The position numbers and the translations under genes are program-made. This document shows, in pieces, positions 20,892 to 32,780 of a stretch of 64,000 nucleotides of DNA; within the stretch, counting starts at the first letter, position 1; the number at the start of each line of letters is the position of its first letter. The stretch is from the NCBI RefSeq assembly GCF_018991925.1, contig NW_024748870.1, forward strand, positions 638,187 to 702,186, in the 5' to 3' direction. The notes beneath the pieces are model-generated. The model made no database searches, had not been told where the DNA came from, and worked only from the letters and a program-made list of their open reading frames with translations. This DNA comes from Homarus americanus. Lineage: Eukaryota > Arthropoda > Malacostraca > Decapoda > Nephropidae.

Positions 20892-23800
20892 TAGGGTGTG
20901 TCATAGGAGGGAAGACTAGCTAAAACTAATGGCCCATCACTGTTTTGGTAGATTTTAGTGTATATAAACAGAAAATAATTTCAGTTTCAACATTTTGCAA
21001 CCTTTTGCTAGGTAAATTTTAGCGTGAAATTTACCGAAAATCTAACGTACAGCTGCATTAGTGCATTACAATTAAATAGTGAACATTGCTTTCTGACTTC
21101 ATTCTTTAACAACCCAACTAACAATATTTTTTCTGTTTCAGATTCTGATGCATTTATAAGTTGATAATATTTGTGATGGCTGCTTGTGTCAGGACGAGGA
21201 ACCCAAAATCCAGCCATCTCAGTCACTATCTTGGGTCTGGGAGAGAGCTCCTGAAGTCGGAGTTGCCTACATTGAGAGATGCTTTGAGATACGGTGTTTT
21301 AATCAGGCAAATCAGTGAAAAGAACCAAAGAACTTACACAAACAAAGACATTGCCAGTGATATGACCAAAGCTGTCTTGGCACAGTATTGACTTGGTTAA
21401 TGCTCAGTCTAAGCCTCCAGTCATAACAAGTCAGAAGAAGATTAGAAGTGAGAGACTGCTAGCCAGTTGGGGAAAGGCAAGATATCTCTTGGGAGAGGAA
21501 AACTTGCAGTTAAGGACAGCTTTGCTGCCAACTGGACCAGTTATTTGACATTATACCACTTGCAAGTGCCCAATTGTCTTCTGTCCTGAGTTTGATGCAA
21601 GATCGTGACTGTAAATCCGAGGCCATCTCTGTATTTGCAAGCGTGAACTGAAGATTCCTGTGATCGAACTGGCATTTGTCAAACATACAGAGAGAGAAGA
21701 CTGGCAGTATAGGGGCTCTCATGATTTCTAGCCAAGATATTCCGGAGTCCAAGAGACAGGAGGCTGCCGCAGAGAGACAGAAGAGGAGAAGAGTTGCCGA
21801 GGAAAAGAGACTTGAGAAGGCCCAGGGTGAGGTAAAAAAGGCCGATGATTGGAGTCAAGCTGATTCAGAGTTTAATGATTTCCCCATGGCTGATCCGAGT
21901 GCTGACCAGGAGAATGGTGACTTTGTCCCTAACCCAGAAAATAATGATTCCAAACCTTCCAGGCATAAGATTCGAAATAGGAAAGATATCCTGAGCATAG
22001 CTCTGGCCAGCATGCGACACCACACTGGTCTCAGAGAAACTGCAGAGATAGCAACAGCTGCCTGGATTGACGGTGGTTTGATAACACCTGATGATGTTCA
22101 CCTGGTGATAGATCATAACAAAGTAAGGAGAGCTCAGGAGAAACTTGTCAGTAACCTAGAAGAGGAGTTTGATAAGGGGATAAGAGAAAATGGAATCAAT
22201 TGTTTGTTCTTTGATGGGAGAAGGATGACACTAAAGTGTTCATGAAAGTTGGAGATTCTGACAAGTTGTTCCCTGCCATGGTGAAGGAGGAACACTACAC
22301 CTGCTGCAGTGAACCAGGAGGGAAGTATTTGTGGCATTTCACTCCAGAGAAAGATGACATCAGGAAACCAGCTGAGATAGTGGCAGATAACATTGTGAAC
22401 TGGCTCAGAGAGAGGAACGTAGACCAGACCCTGCAGGCCATTGGAGGGGACAGCACCAACACGAACACAGGGTGGCAAGGGGGGGGTCATACAGTGGATA
22501 GAGCGGAAGATTGGGAGGAAGCTGGTCTGGATTGTTTGTGACCTCCACACCAACGAGTTGCCACTCAGACATCTGATCCAGGAGCTGGATGGCAAGACTC
22601 TTTCAAACAACAGATGGTCTGGTCCTCTTGGCAAGATGCTGGACTCTGCCACTGAGTTAGAAATAAATCCGAGCTTTGAAAAAATCACAGTTGGCCCTCC
22701 ACTCGTTGAGCTTGCACATACTGTCATTGACGACCTGAGTACTGACCAGTACTATGGTTACATGATTTGCAGTGCCATCAAAACTGGGGTCATGCCTGAT
22801 AGACTTGCTTACCTGCAGATAGGTCCAGTCTCACATTCTAGGTGGCTCACAACGGCTCTCAGGTTCTGCAGAATTTGGGTCGCTCATCATAAACTGAAAG
22901 GGAACCAGCTTCACAACCTGAGACTTATTGTCCAATTCATCGTGAGTGTCTACTTGCCAAATTGGTTCAACACCAAGGTCAAGTCATCGTTCTCCGAAGG
23001 TCCGAGGCATGTTCTCTTCCAGCTTGAGCTCCTGAGGAGTCAGCCAAGGAAGGTTGTTCAGATTGTGGAGCAGACTGTGAGGAGATCTTCCTGGTATGCT
23101 CATCCCGAGGCAGTTCTGCAGACAATGCTCTGCAGTAAGGATGAGGAGAGAGAAGAGTGGCAGTCAAAAAGATCTTGGATATGAGACTTATGAGAGGATC
23201 TGGGCATGACGAATCAGTTGGTGACGATTCCTTCAGGGTCAGGAAGACTCCTGAAGTCAATCTAGGTGACAAGACCCTCACTGATCTCATAGATCTGGAT
23301 AACATCCAGGCTGGCAGTGAGCCCCCTCTTACCTGCAGCCTCACCAATGTTCAAGTCAGAGCTTTCCTGGACAACCCCATGCATGTCCCTGCCTGGCCCT
23401 CGCACACCCAGAGTATAGAGCGTTGTGTACAGCAAGTGAGCGAGGCCAGCAGTCACGTGTACAGCCAGGAGAGGAGGGAAGGCTACATCCGAGCTCAAGT
23501 GGTCAGCAGGGAGGTGATGAGTAGAAACAGAAGCAAGAAAGACATGTTCTCTATGGTGTGCAGCAACACCGGGTCGTAGTAGTAAAACCGGTTTTTGTAT
23601 TTGATGATTTTGTTTTCTAAAGGAATATTAAATTTAATAAATGTGTCAAGATCATTCGTTTCACTATTTTGGATCATTTTCATCCTAATAAATTAACCTG
23701 ATACATTTACTTTACTTTAAATAAGCTATTTAGTGGTGTTGGTAAAAGGGTGGGAATACTGAATTTTCATAAGATTTCAAGTTAAAATTTACCTAGCAAA

Positions 23801-23922
23801 AAATGAAAACTTTTCAAATCTGAAGATATCACATGATTCTGCACATAGAACTACATCATTAATACCATGGGCCGATTTTTCAAACTCAAATAAAAAAATT
23901 CGCCTCCGTATGACACACCCTA
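20892..23922 (+). mobile_element. complete TIR DNA transposon, orphan arthropod family B
   Basis: The ends are perfect 14-bp inverted repeats TAGGGTGTGTCATA (20892-20905 and 23909-23922), and the similarity continues as GGAGG after a 1-bp offset. A second perfect inverted pair, TTTTGCTAGGTAAATTTTA, lies inside at 21003-21021 and 23783-23801. The element is flanked by a 9-bp direct repeat, ATAATGTAT. It carries one plus-strand gene (next entry). TAG start and 8-9 bp duplication resemble hAT or Mutator-like elements, but the protein shows no motif I can assign to either. Element boundaries are very well supported. Confidence 0.93.
21161..23579 (+). pseudogene. orphan transposase-like gene of family B
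   Basis: The gene lies wholly between the TIRs and belongs to a multi-copy arthropod family usually left uncharacterised. Its start in 21161-21391 is weakly supported. A charged coiled-coil-like region (KRQEAAAERQKRRRVAEEKRLEKAQ) and an acidic linker lie in 21676-22245. A core follows with GDSTNTNTGW, CDLHTNELPLRHLI, GPLGKMLD, SHSRWLTTALR and YAHPEAVLQTML (22236-23184). A C-terminal block has HTQSIERCVQQVSEAS (23157-23579). Four frameshifts and one or more stops break it, yet most of the length is readable, so the copy is only moderately old. His/Asp/Glu/Arg-Trp conservation would fit an RNase H-like transposase core, but I cannot place the catalytic triad. Function by context is transposition. 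Confidence 0.8.
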
Positions 23923-23931
23923 ATAATGTAT
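23923..23931. repeat. 9-bp target duplication, right
   Basis: ATAATGTAT, identical to 20883-20891. Confidence 0.9.
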
Positions 23932-24346
23932 TGTCTAATGACCCTGCTGCCATATGGCATCACAAAAATTGTGACCAAGTCCCAAGTTTCTCATCTAACT
24001 TTCTGCTTCATTTATATCCATTACTACGAGTCCTATCCTGCTCGGATATTATAAGAAATTTATCTATATCTCCTTTATTGATACTTTTTACCCACTTAAA
24101 TACTTCTATCATATTTCCCCGCACTCTTCGTCTTACTCGGAATGAAGTTTAGTTTCTTTAATCTATCTTGATATGGGAGGTTTCTAAGTCCCGGAATCAT
24201 TTTCGTCATACTTCGTTGCACCGACTCCAGTGAATTGATATCCATTCTATAATAGGGCACCAGAACTGAACAGCATGATCGAGGTGCGGCCTGACTAGTG
24301 CAAGATATAGTTGCAATATGACCTCCGCACTCTTATTACTTACACT

Positions 24347-25430
24347 TCAAGATATAAAACCTAATACTCTGTTTGCCTTATTTCGAACGTTAACGCACCG
24401 TCTTCTAGGGCAAAGGTCCGGGCTTACAAGTACCCTTACGTCTCTTTCATAAGTCGACTTCTCTAGGTTGATGTTGTTGAGGCTGTATACATTGACAGTA
24501 TTTGTTCTTCCAATATTAAGTACGCTGCACTTGCTGGTGTTGAAGTTCACTTGCCATTTGTCTGACCACTCCTGCAGTTTATTTAAATCCTCCTGTAGAG
24601 AATTTGCATCCTGCCCTGAATTTATCTGCCACCCTATTTTGGTGTCATCAACAAACTTGCTTATGTCACTGCTGATCCCATTATCTAGATCGTTTATGTA
24701 GATTATGAACAAGAGTGGGCCCTGCTCTGACCCCTAGGGAACCCCACTAGTTACACAGCCCACTCAGATTTAAAACCATCTACGCTGACCCTCTGTGTTC
24801 TATCTGTGAGCCATGATTTTATCCAATTTAAAACTTTCCCCTCGATACCATGAGCCTTAACTTTTCTCAGAAGCCTCTGATTCAGTACTCTGTCAAATGC
24901 TTTGCTAAAGTCTAAGCAAATAACATCGTAATTTTCGTCATTATCTACTAACTCATAGACTTTCCTAAAAACGTCAGCAGAATTGCTAGACAAGATTTTC
25001 CCTTTGTAAATGCATGTTGAGAGTTGTAGATTAATTTGTTTATCTCTAAATGCGCTCGGATGCTATTTGCTATAAATGATTCAAGAAATTTCCCCACTAC
25101 TGACATCAAACTAATCGGCCGGAAATTTGTCGCTGATGCTCTGTCTCCCTTTTCGAATATGGTTACTACATTTGCCTGTTTCCACAAGTCTGGCACAACC
25201 CCCGTGTCGAATGATTTTGTAAATAAATTTACGAGGGGTCCGCTAATATGTTCCTTGCACTCTTTCAAAACTCAAGGGGAAATTTCATCCGGCCCTGGGA
25301 ATTTTGTCTTCTTTAATTTATTTATCTTCTTAAGAACATCCTCTTTTTTAATAGTGATATTCTTTAGCTTCTCTTCTTCATTTCCCCTAAATATCAGTTC
25401 CACCTCTGGCATTTCCTTGTGAATTTCTTC
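24347..25430 (-). pseudogene. CR1-like reverse transcriptase
   Basis: Conserved RT blocks appear in order. KFPGPDEISP is near 25310 and FRPISLMSVVGKFLE near 25110. YDVICLDFSKAFDRV (first catalytic Asp) is near 24920-24880. The GSVLGP-equivalent region is broken near 24735. LFIIYINDL then FVDDTK (the F/Y-x-DD box, with Val in the variable position) lies near 24700-24640. RDVRVLVSPDL...RNKANRVLGF is the thumb. Frameshifts lie near 25000, 24740 and 24340. Confidence 0.88.
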
Positions 25431-26269
25431 TGTGAAAACTTATAAGAAATAGCTGTTTAATATTAGCTTTGCTTATTTCCTCACTATCATCGATCACTTC
25501 CCCTCTCTCTGACTTTAAAGGCCCTACTATGTCCTTGACCTTTTTACTATATACCTGGAATAATCCCTTGGGATTCGCCTTGGATTCTCTTGATATCCTG
25601 ATTTCGTAGTCCCTCTTTACCTTCCTTACATTTTCTTAACATTCCTAGATAGATCGTTATACCTATTTCTGAGATGTTCCTCCCCTCCCTTTAATTTCTT
25701 ATAAATTCCTTTCTTTAATCTTATGTCATGTTTAAGTTTTTTGGTCATCCACCTTGGCTCATTCTTATTTGACCTAATTTTTCTGTATGGTATATTTTGT
25801 TCCTGTGCTTTACGTAGTATACTAGTATACTATAGTCATGATTAATTGTGTCGTCGGTGACCTCAACCATTCCAATTGGAGGTTGACCTGACCGTTCCCA
25901 GGTGACCTCACTTAGGTACTTCTTAACCCTTCATAATCTGCCGATTCAAAGTCTGAGACTCTGACAATAATGTCATTATTTTTCGTTTCCCACTTAGCGT
26001 AAACTTGATTTCTCTGTGATCACTGTTCCCTAGTTCTTCCCCTATTGTGATATATCTGATAATATTTTCTTTATTTATTAATACTTGGTCTAATATATTG
26101 TCACCTCTAGTAGGTTCTGTAATTAGTTGTTCTAAAAAATTGTCCTGTACTGCGTCTGGAAGTCTTCGGATTCATAGTCACCTATAATGTTGTCCCAGTC
26201 AATATTTCTGAAGTTGAAATCCCCCATGATGCGCAGGTTGTTGTATCTTGCTGCCCTACTCATTTCCTG

Positions 26270-26593
26270 TCATATGGGCTGATCTGCTTCTTTCCCAAGA
26301 GTTGGGGGCCTGTAAATCACTCCCATAATAAGTTTTTCTCTTCCTTCCACAATTTCTACCCATACAGACTCGGTTCCTATTTCACCCTTTATTGAATTAT
26401 TGATACAACATTTTAATGTATCCCTGACGAAGAGTGCGACCCCTCCCCCCTTCCTATCTTCCCTGTCCTTGTGAAAAAGGTTGTACCCTTCTATGTGGTA
26501 CTCTGATAAAAAGTTATTGCTCGCCAGGTTCATCCAATTTTCGGTGATTGCTATGACGTCTATAGTCTCGATACATACAACCGCTCTCAACAA
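26270..26593 (-). pseudogene. CR1-like APE endonuclease fragment
   Basis: The frame reads IDVIAITENWM, where ITE carries the catalytic Glu of APE-type LINE endonucleases. It continues with YNLFHKDREDRKGGGVALFVRD and MGVIYRPP. The C-terminal SDH block is expected near 25990, where a degenerate GNSDHREI is readable in another frame. Confidence 0.85.
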
Positions 26594-26749
26594 GTCTATT
26601 TTATTTAGTATAGATTTAAACCTATCTTTCCTTGGTCCTGTTTTACCGCTTGTCCTGAATGACCAATTTTGCTTCCTAAGACCTGCTTGTTTTTTTACTC
26701 CAACTTACCACGACCTCTCTCTACTGGCGAACCCCCCTCCCCATTTGGA

Positions 26750-27590
26750 GTGACAATTTCACGCTCAAGGGATGCAGACAACGTCGTTACCCCCACGCGA
26801 GACAAGTGTGCCCCGTTACGACTGCACAGGAAGTCGTTGCCACAGAACTTTCGCCAATTTATCACCTTTGCTTGTACAATGTTTTTCCAGTCGGCAATCT
26901 ATGGCAATTGCCCTGGACAGCCACTCATCGCCAACCCCTCTTCTAGGCAAGACACCACATACTAACGGGATCCCTCCCCTATTCTAACCTTCCCTAGCGT
27001 CTCCCTATACCCTCCCCTGACAAAACCCTATACATCCTCTCAGCTACATGCACTATCCCAGCCCCAGGAAAACACACCCTAGTCCTACGTTTCCTATCTC
27101 TTTCGCCAAAAAATCCTCTCTGAGAACCTCACCTGGCTGCCTGGATGTCCCCAACTACCACGACCTTACCACTTGGCAGGGTTTGACCAACTGCCCTTTT
27201 CTCTCCTGCCACCACACCTCATGACTCTTCTCTTTCTCGCCAGCTTCCTCCAACACTTGGTAGGGGCTACTGCACTCCACACCCTGGTCAGCTTTCCTGA
27301 GCCTGACCTTAAACCCCTTGGAGACAACCACTCTCCACTCCTGCTCCTCCTGACCCTCCTTTGTAGGTGTCCTGCTAGGCAAGACATCCACCTGAAGGAG
27401 TTCAGTCCTGAGGGATTCGTTCTCCCCCTTTAAAACGTCCATCTCTCTCCGCAACTGCTCGAGCTGCAGCTCCAGCTGACTTAACAGAGTGGCCGGGGGG
27501 GGGGGGTCGTTTCTCCCCACACACTGCCCCTCTTCCCCCACAACACAACGGCCCACAGCGACCATTTTCTATGGTCACTAACATGAGCAC
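26750..27590 (-). pseudogene. CR1-like LINE ORF1 with coiled coil and SGNH-hydrolase remnant
   Basis: ORF1 proteins of CR1/L2-type LINEs often join a coiled coil to an SGNH (GDSL) esterase. The frame 27565-27155 has a leucine-heptad stretch (QLELQLEQLRREMDVLKGENESLRTELL, written here only as a description of residues 29-56). It ends in VVV followed by GDIQ, where the block-I Ser is replaced by Ile. Beyond several frameshifts, RRGVGDEWLSRAIA (about 26960-26900) and NGAHLSRVG (about 26825-26795, the block-V His) are recognisable. RNA-binding or membrane-related roles are proposed for the family. This copy cannot be active. Confidence 0.7.
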
Positions 27591-27609
27591 AGAGGGTCAC
27601 GTCCTTCTC

Positions 27610-27984
27610 AAAGCTAGGTCAGGTCGGTAGTGGGTCTATGCACCGTCCCCATGGGGCCCACTGGTACTTAGAGATCCCCTGCTGGTCTAGCCTGGGCCCA
27701 AAAAGCTTCCCATTTATCGTGTGTTGCCACGAGTGAATAATGCTAGTCTCTTAAGCCTGAGGGTCGCTGGGTTAAAGTAGGGCTACCCCTCGTCCACCCA
27801 ACTGTAAAAGAATACCTAACTTTATACAATACAAGGCAAAACAGTGTCGTGGACAGCTGCTGAATAGACTCCCAATTGCTCAAACACAAAAGTATATGAG
27901 GTTATTTTTAATGCGACATGCTGATCAAGTAGGAGAGCAGTTGTCCGGGGCTCAGCTGGCACCCGTATCGAGGCTGACCAGCAC

Positions 27985-28015
<31 letters not shown>

Positions 28016-28031
28016 AATAATAATAATAATA
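27610..28031 (+). repeat. dispersed repeat ending in poly(A)-(TAA)n
   Basis: Positions 27650-27735 match 16855-16955. The unit ends at an A-run (27987-28014) followed by (TAA)n, which looks like a retroposed 3' tail on the plus strand. This suggests a SINE-like or LINE-derived unit. Confidence 0.6.
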
Positions 28032-30742
28032 TCCAAAATAATCTTAAACAGCACTTTAAGGTCTACATCCACAGATGGTATGCTGGATATACACCTTGTT
28101 CAGTGGATGAATTTTGTTGTGATCTTGAAAATGTCATTATCACATATTATACCACCTGAGTGAAGTCAAGGAGGAAGGGGGGCAGCACTAAACCACCTCT
28201 GTGGACACATGACCCTCTCCTCTTCAAAGAAGGAGAGAAGGTAGAACAGTTTGCCAACACTTATAAGCAAAATAAGACTAGTGATAACCTCGTGAACTCA
28301 AAGGTCAGGTGAGAAACACCTATTGGGAACAATTCTTACAGGGGATTAATAGAACAACCACTCTAGCAGAAGTGCGGAACAAAATTAGAGCCATTACCAA
28401 ATCACCCACCCCAGTCCAATTTCATCACAGCCCCACAGAATATGCTGACATGTTATTAGACCAATGGTCTAGTGTGTCACAAATCACTTCCCTGCCTCCT
28501 GATATACAGCAATATCTTAAAGCCAAACACATTAATAGAGGCTTCAATATTGAAATAGGTTGTTCCTCATCAGACTTTACCGACGAACTAACAACAGCAC
28601 AACTAAAAGGTGAAACACCCTCTCCTGGTGAGGATAGCATAACCTATAACACCTTAAGATTGTTGAATGAGGTCCCTTACCATCCACTGCTTGACCTGTA
28701 TCAAATGAGCCTCACACAAGGTATTCTGCCAAAGAAATGTACTCAAGGATACATAGTACCAATCCCTAAAGCTAACTCTCCAAATTTCAGGCCAATTTCA
28801 CTCACATCCTGTATGTGTACAGTCCTTGAAAGAGTGTTCTCAACCGTCTTATGTTTCAAGTCAAAGACAAACTGGCCCCTACTCTTTATGGGTTCATGCC
28901 CGGGCGCAGCACACAGACATGTTTTGCAGAATATCTTGTTCACTCAAAAGATAAGACACAAACAGCCTCCATAGACCTTAAATCAGCCTTTGATGTCGCT
29001 AATAGAGACATTATACCTGAGTAACTAGCTATTTTTGGCATCCAAGGTAACCTCCTGACACGAATAAAGGGTTATCTATTAAACAGGTGAGTCAAAAGTA
29101 CCAGAATGAGAGCATTTGAACTTGGCACGCCTCAGGGAGGAGTGTTTAGGTGTATGATCTTTAATACACTGATGAACAAGCTTATTGCTGACATTCCAGT
29201 TCAGCCAAACGAGGCTGTATTATGTTATGCTAATGATATCTGTATTATGACACAGACCAAGCCCAGGCTCCAAGACTTACTGGATGTATTTGTTCGGAGG
29301 ACTGTTGAATGTGGTTTCATAATATCCGTTAACAAGACGAGAGTCTTCAATCCTGGAACTATGTAGCTCTTATAAATATCTTGGAATTAATGTGAATGAT
29401 GCGAATTTCGTCGGCAACCTTTGTGCCAAACTATTGCAACACATTAAACCTCTCAGAACCATGTTGGTAAGAGCTATGGAATTAACATCACCTATGCTCG
29501 TGCTTTCCATCTTCACTTCAGTCGATCTGTAGTTGATAATTATGCTCTCCATCTTGTAACTATTCCCATTAAACAACTAAACAGCCTGGAGGTAGTACAA
29601 AATAAAGCCATGCCCAAAATCTACCAGAATTGTTAACACGAGGAAAGAGCACGGGCTGCCCTCTCTATCTGAGAGGATAGCTCTACTTATTATCATGTTT
29701 TGTGTCAAACATTTGAAGAACAATGGTCCCCAAACTACAGCTCAAACTGAGTTGATGTTCTATCTAAGTAATCCAGACTATCTCGCTAACCTTCCACAAA
29801 AGACGAACCCTTTAATACTATTCCTCCTTGGCTGTATATATCAGTTCCTATTAATTACACTCCTATTAGTAGAAAGCAAATGTTAAACACCAATGAGGTG
29901 GGATGTATTACACTGGAAACTATTAACAGCCACATAGAGAGTATTAAATCAAGTGAATGTTATGCTTTTACTGATGGTTCTGTGTAGACAAACACAGGTA
30001 GAACAGGTTGTGCATTTGGAGGTGATAGTGTCAAACATGCAAAGGCTGAACAACTGGGCCACCGAAACACAAACTGAATTAATGGGAATCTACTTACCTA
30101 TAGACTACCTTAAAGAAAATGGAGGTGGGGTGATATTCTGTCACTCCCAAAGTTATCTGTGATATTGAAAGAAATATGATAACTGCTAAAGAGAACAACT
30201 TTCGTATTGAATTTGCGTGGATTCCGTACCATGTTGGAATTAGGTATCATGACTGTACTGATAGACTGGCCAATGAGGCATGCCAGAAAGAGAATATGGA
30301 CCGTGACCTTGGCCTGTCCAATGATATACTTAAAAACATTCAAGTCAGAGTCATGAACTCTGATCTAGAAGAAATGAGAAAAGCAGAGAGACCTGGTAGT
30401 TGTAGCATTAGTAAATATGAAAATTTTTGTGACAAGAGGTACCAGTATGGCCAGCACAAGGGCAGAACCAGACAATGTGATGTAGTCGTGGCCTGAATTA
30501 GGCTAGGATACAGACACATCTGGCAAGTTAATGACGCTGTACCCATACCGGAACATTCAGCATGTAAACTTTGTGATAAACCTTTAAAGCATACACTTGA
30601 ACACTATGTTATTGAATGTGACACTGTCAAAGACTTCAGGCCCCCTGGCTTATTGTATCATGAAATATGTAATTACTACATTGAATCAGGAGTGCTTGAG
30701 AACATTTTTGCTGGTTATCCCAAATTTGCTAGCCCACACTGA
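28032..30742 (+). mobile_element. decayed I-type LINE (RT and RNase H)
   Basis: Plus-strand pieces occur in order. A linker and RT start lie in 28309-28974 (PSPGEDSITYNTLRLL, VPIPKANSPNFRPISLTSCMC). IDLKSAFDVANRD follows near 28975 and ELGTPQGGVFRCMIFNTLMNKLI in 29106-29366. The catalytic box reads YANDIC instead of YADD. A thumb (29370-29650), RNase H pieces (AFTDGSV near 29970, IEFAWIPYHVGIRYHDCTDRLANEA in 30176-30496) and a Cys/His C-terminus CKLCDK...HTLEHYVIEC (near 30560) follow. Many stops. Its order and motifs are those of the LINE at 52.1-56.8 kb. Confidence 0.85.
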
Positions 30743-30964
30743 TTAGTCCTCAAAAAAACAAATGACTTGTACTGTATATGAACCACTGTCCTGCGTGGCA
30801 GGGAACAGTGATATCACCCACATGACTCTGACCTATATATACTGTTATTGAAATAATCTATTTCTTTATGTATGAACCTCTGTCCTGTGTGGCAGTGAGA
30901 AGTGATAGCAACCCCAGTTTCAAGACCTGACTGAATTACTCAGAATAGGCAAACTGTACTCCAA

Positions 30965-31190
30965 GCTTTGCCAATAAATTTGTTAACCGTTAAAGCACGA
31001 GGATGCACAGCAGGAGTCAAAATGGTGAAGAATCTGTGTACTGGCAGGCGAAGACTTGTGCAAGTTGCTTCTCTGTTCGCCACAAGGACTAGCCAGTGGC
31101 GGCAACTGAAAGCGAGAGGAAGCAAGCAGCGCTTGCACCTTAACACTAACTTGTTGCTGCCACACTAAACGCATTTCACCACCCTGTGTG
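30965..31190 (+). repeat. dispersed repeat, second copy
   Basis: Highly similar to 16955-17140 (gcaggagt...cttgtgcaagttgcttc...cgcatttcaccaccctgtgtg). It is followed by (CA)n. Confidence 0.8.
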
Positions 31191-31750
31191 TATACACACA
31201 CACACACACTTTCACACCTTATCAATGGCTTTCCTCCCTCTATCACTAAAGTTTGCAGAAGTTTGACATTATTGTTGTATCTTGGTCGTGTCCACTTCAC
31301 CTCCACAATTTGTAAACAACAGTTCCAATTACACTCCTCATACAGTGTGCGATACCAGTGTGTATGTCCGTTTATGTGATAAATAGTGTAAGATTTTTAT
31401 TATAATATAGTTTAGGAACGGTTAGGTTCTATTTGTGTTTTTTGTGTATTAACCCCACAATACCGCAATCTTTAAGCCGCAATGGCGTATCTATTAGGGG
31501 GGCAGGTGGCCAAGTTGTTTATATTTTTTTCATCATGACGTCAAGTTGTCAGACGTCAGTAGGGGTTCACTTCGTCCAGAGGCAACACTACACGGCTCAC
31601 TCTCCGTCAATTTTTTTTTCATTTCGGCTTTCACCCTTCATTTAGGTAAGATATTATGCAGTAGTTCTCAGGGAATTGTTGATTATTATTGTGCGCTTTC
31701 CATAATTAATCATTTCCACAGACAGCGCCAATGTTTGTGGGAAAGGAAAT
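31191..31750. other. no gene recognised
   Basis: (CA)n at about 31190-31210, then ordinary AT-rich sequence without a supported ORF. Confidence 0.5.
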
Positions 31751-31754
31751 TTCA

Positions 31755-32780
31755 AGTAAGGGAAGTACAGTGAAGGTAGGGAAGTACAATGAAGAGAGGA
31801 AAGTACAGTGAAGTTAGGGAAGCATAGTGAAGGCATAGAAGCACAGTGAAGGTAGGGAAGCACAATGATGGTAAAAAAGTACATTGAAGTTTGGGAATTA
31901 CAGTGAGGATAGGAAAGTACAGCGAAGGTAGGGAAGCATAGTGAAGACATAGAAGCACGGCGAGGGTAGGGAAGTACAATGATGGTAAATTAGTGAAGTA
32001 AAGGTAGGGAAGTACAGCGAAGGTAGGCAAGTACAGTGAAGATAGGGAAGTACAGCGAAGGTAGGCAAGTACAGTGAAGGTAGGGAAGCACAATGATGGT
32101 AAAAAAGTAAAGTGAAGATAGGGAAGTACAGCCAAGGTAGGGAAGTACAGCGAAGGTAAGGAAGTACAGTGAAGGTAGGGAAGCATAGTGAAGGTATACA
32201 AGTACAGTGGAAGCACAATGATGGTAGAGAAGTACAGTGAAGATAGGGAAGTACAGCGAAGGTAAGCAAGTACAGTGAAGGTAGGGAAGCACAATGATGG
32301 TAAAAAAGTAAATTGAAGGTATGGAAGTACAGCGAAGGTAGGGAAGTACAGCGAAGGTAAGCAAGTACAGTGAAAATAGGGTAGCATAGTGAAGGTATAC
32401 AAGTAGAGTGGAGGTAGGGAAGCACAATGATGGTAAAGAAGTAAAGTGAAGGTAGGGAAGCACAATAATGGTAAAGAAGTACAGTGAAGGTAGGGAAGCA
32501 CAATGATGGTAAAGAAGTACAGTGAAGGTAAGGAAGCACAATGATGGTAAAGAAGTACAGTGAAGGCTGGGAAGTACAGCGAAAGTAAGGAAGCATAGTG
32601 AAGGTATGGAAGTACAGTGAAGGCAGGGAAGCATAGTGAAGGTATGGAAGTACAGTGAAGTTAGGAAAGCTTAAAGCACAGTGGAGTTATGGAAGCGCAA
32701 TGATGGTAAAGAAGCATAGTGAAGGCTGGGAAGCACAATGAAGGTTGCAAAGCACAATGAAGCTAGAAGCTCAGTGAACA
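31755..32780 (+). repeat. ~1-kb minisatellite, 19-bp unit
   Basis: About 50 units close to AAGTACAGTGAAGGTAGGG, with variant types such as AAGCACAATGATGGTAAAG and AAGTACAGCGAAGGTAGGC. The period is not a multiple of three and stops are rare on the minus strand, so all three minus frames are open (32634-31654). Those ORFs are artefacts. Confidence 0.95.

Larger units (their letters stand above)
23932..27600 (-). mobile_element. CR1-like LINE: ORF1, endonuclease, RT
   Basis: On the minus strand, ORF1 (27590 to about 26750) is followed by an APE-type endonuclease (26593-26270), a linker, and RT (about 25430-24347). It ends with the same MTKMIPGLRN-type C-terminal region (about 24240-24050) as the short copy at 215-930. 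It is nearly full length but carries many frameshifts and stops. The octamer 3' tail is not seen before the adjacent transposon, so the extreme 3' end is missing or diverged. Confidence 0.88.

Noticed and set aside
20892..23922. Assignment of the family-B element to hAT
   Set aside because: TAG termini and 8-9 bp duplication are suggestive, but the protein shows no hAT dimerisation or BED finger motif that I can recognise.
31654..32634. Three overlapping minus-strand ORFs of 98-249 codons
   Set aside because: They are three frames of the 19-bp minisatellite, with identical repetitive composition in each frame.
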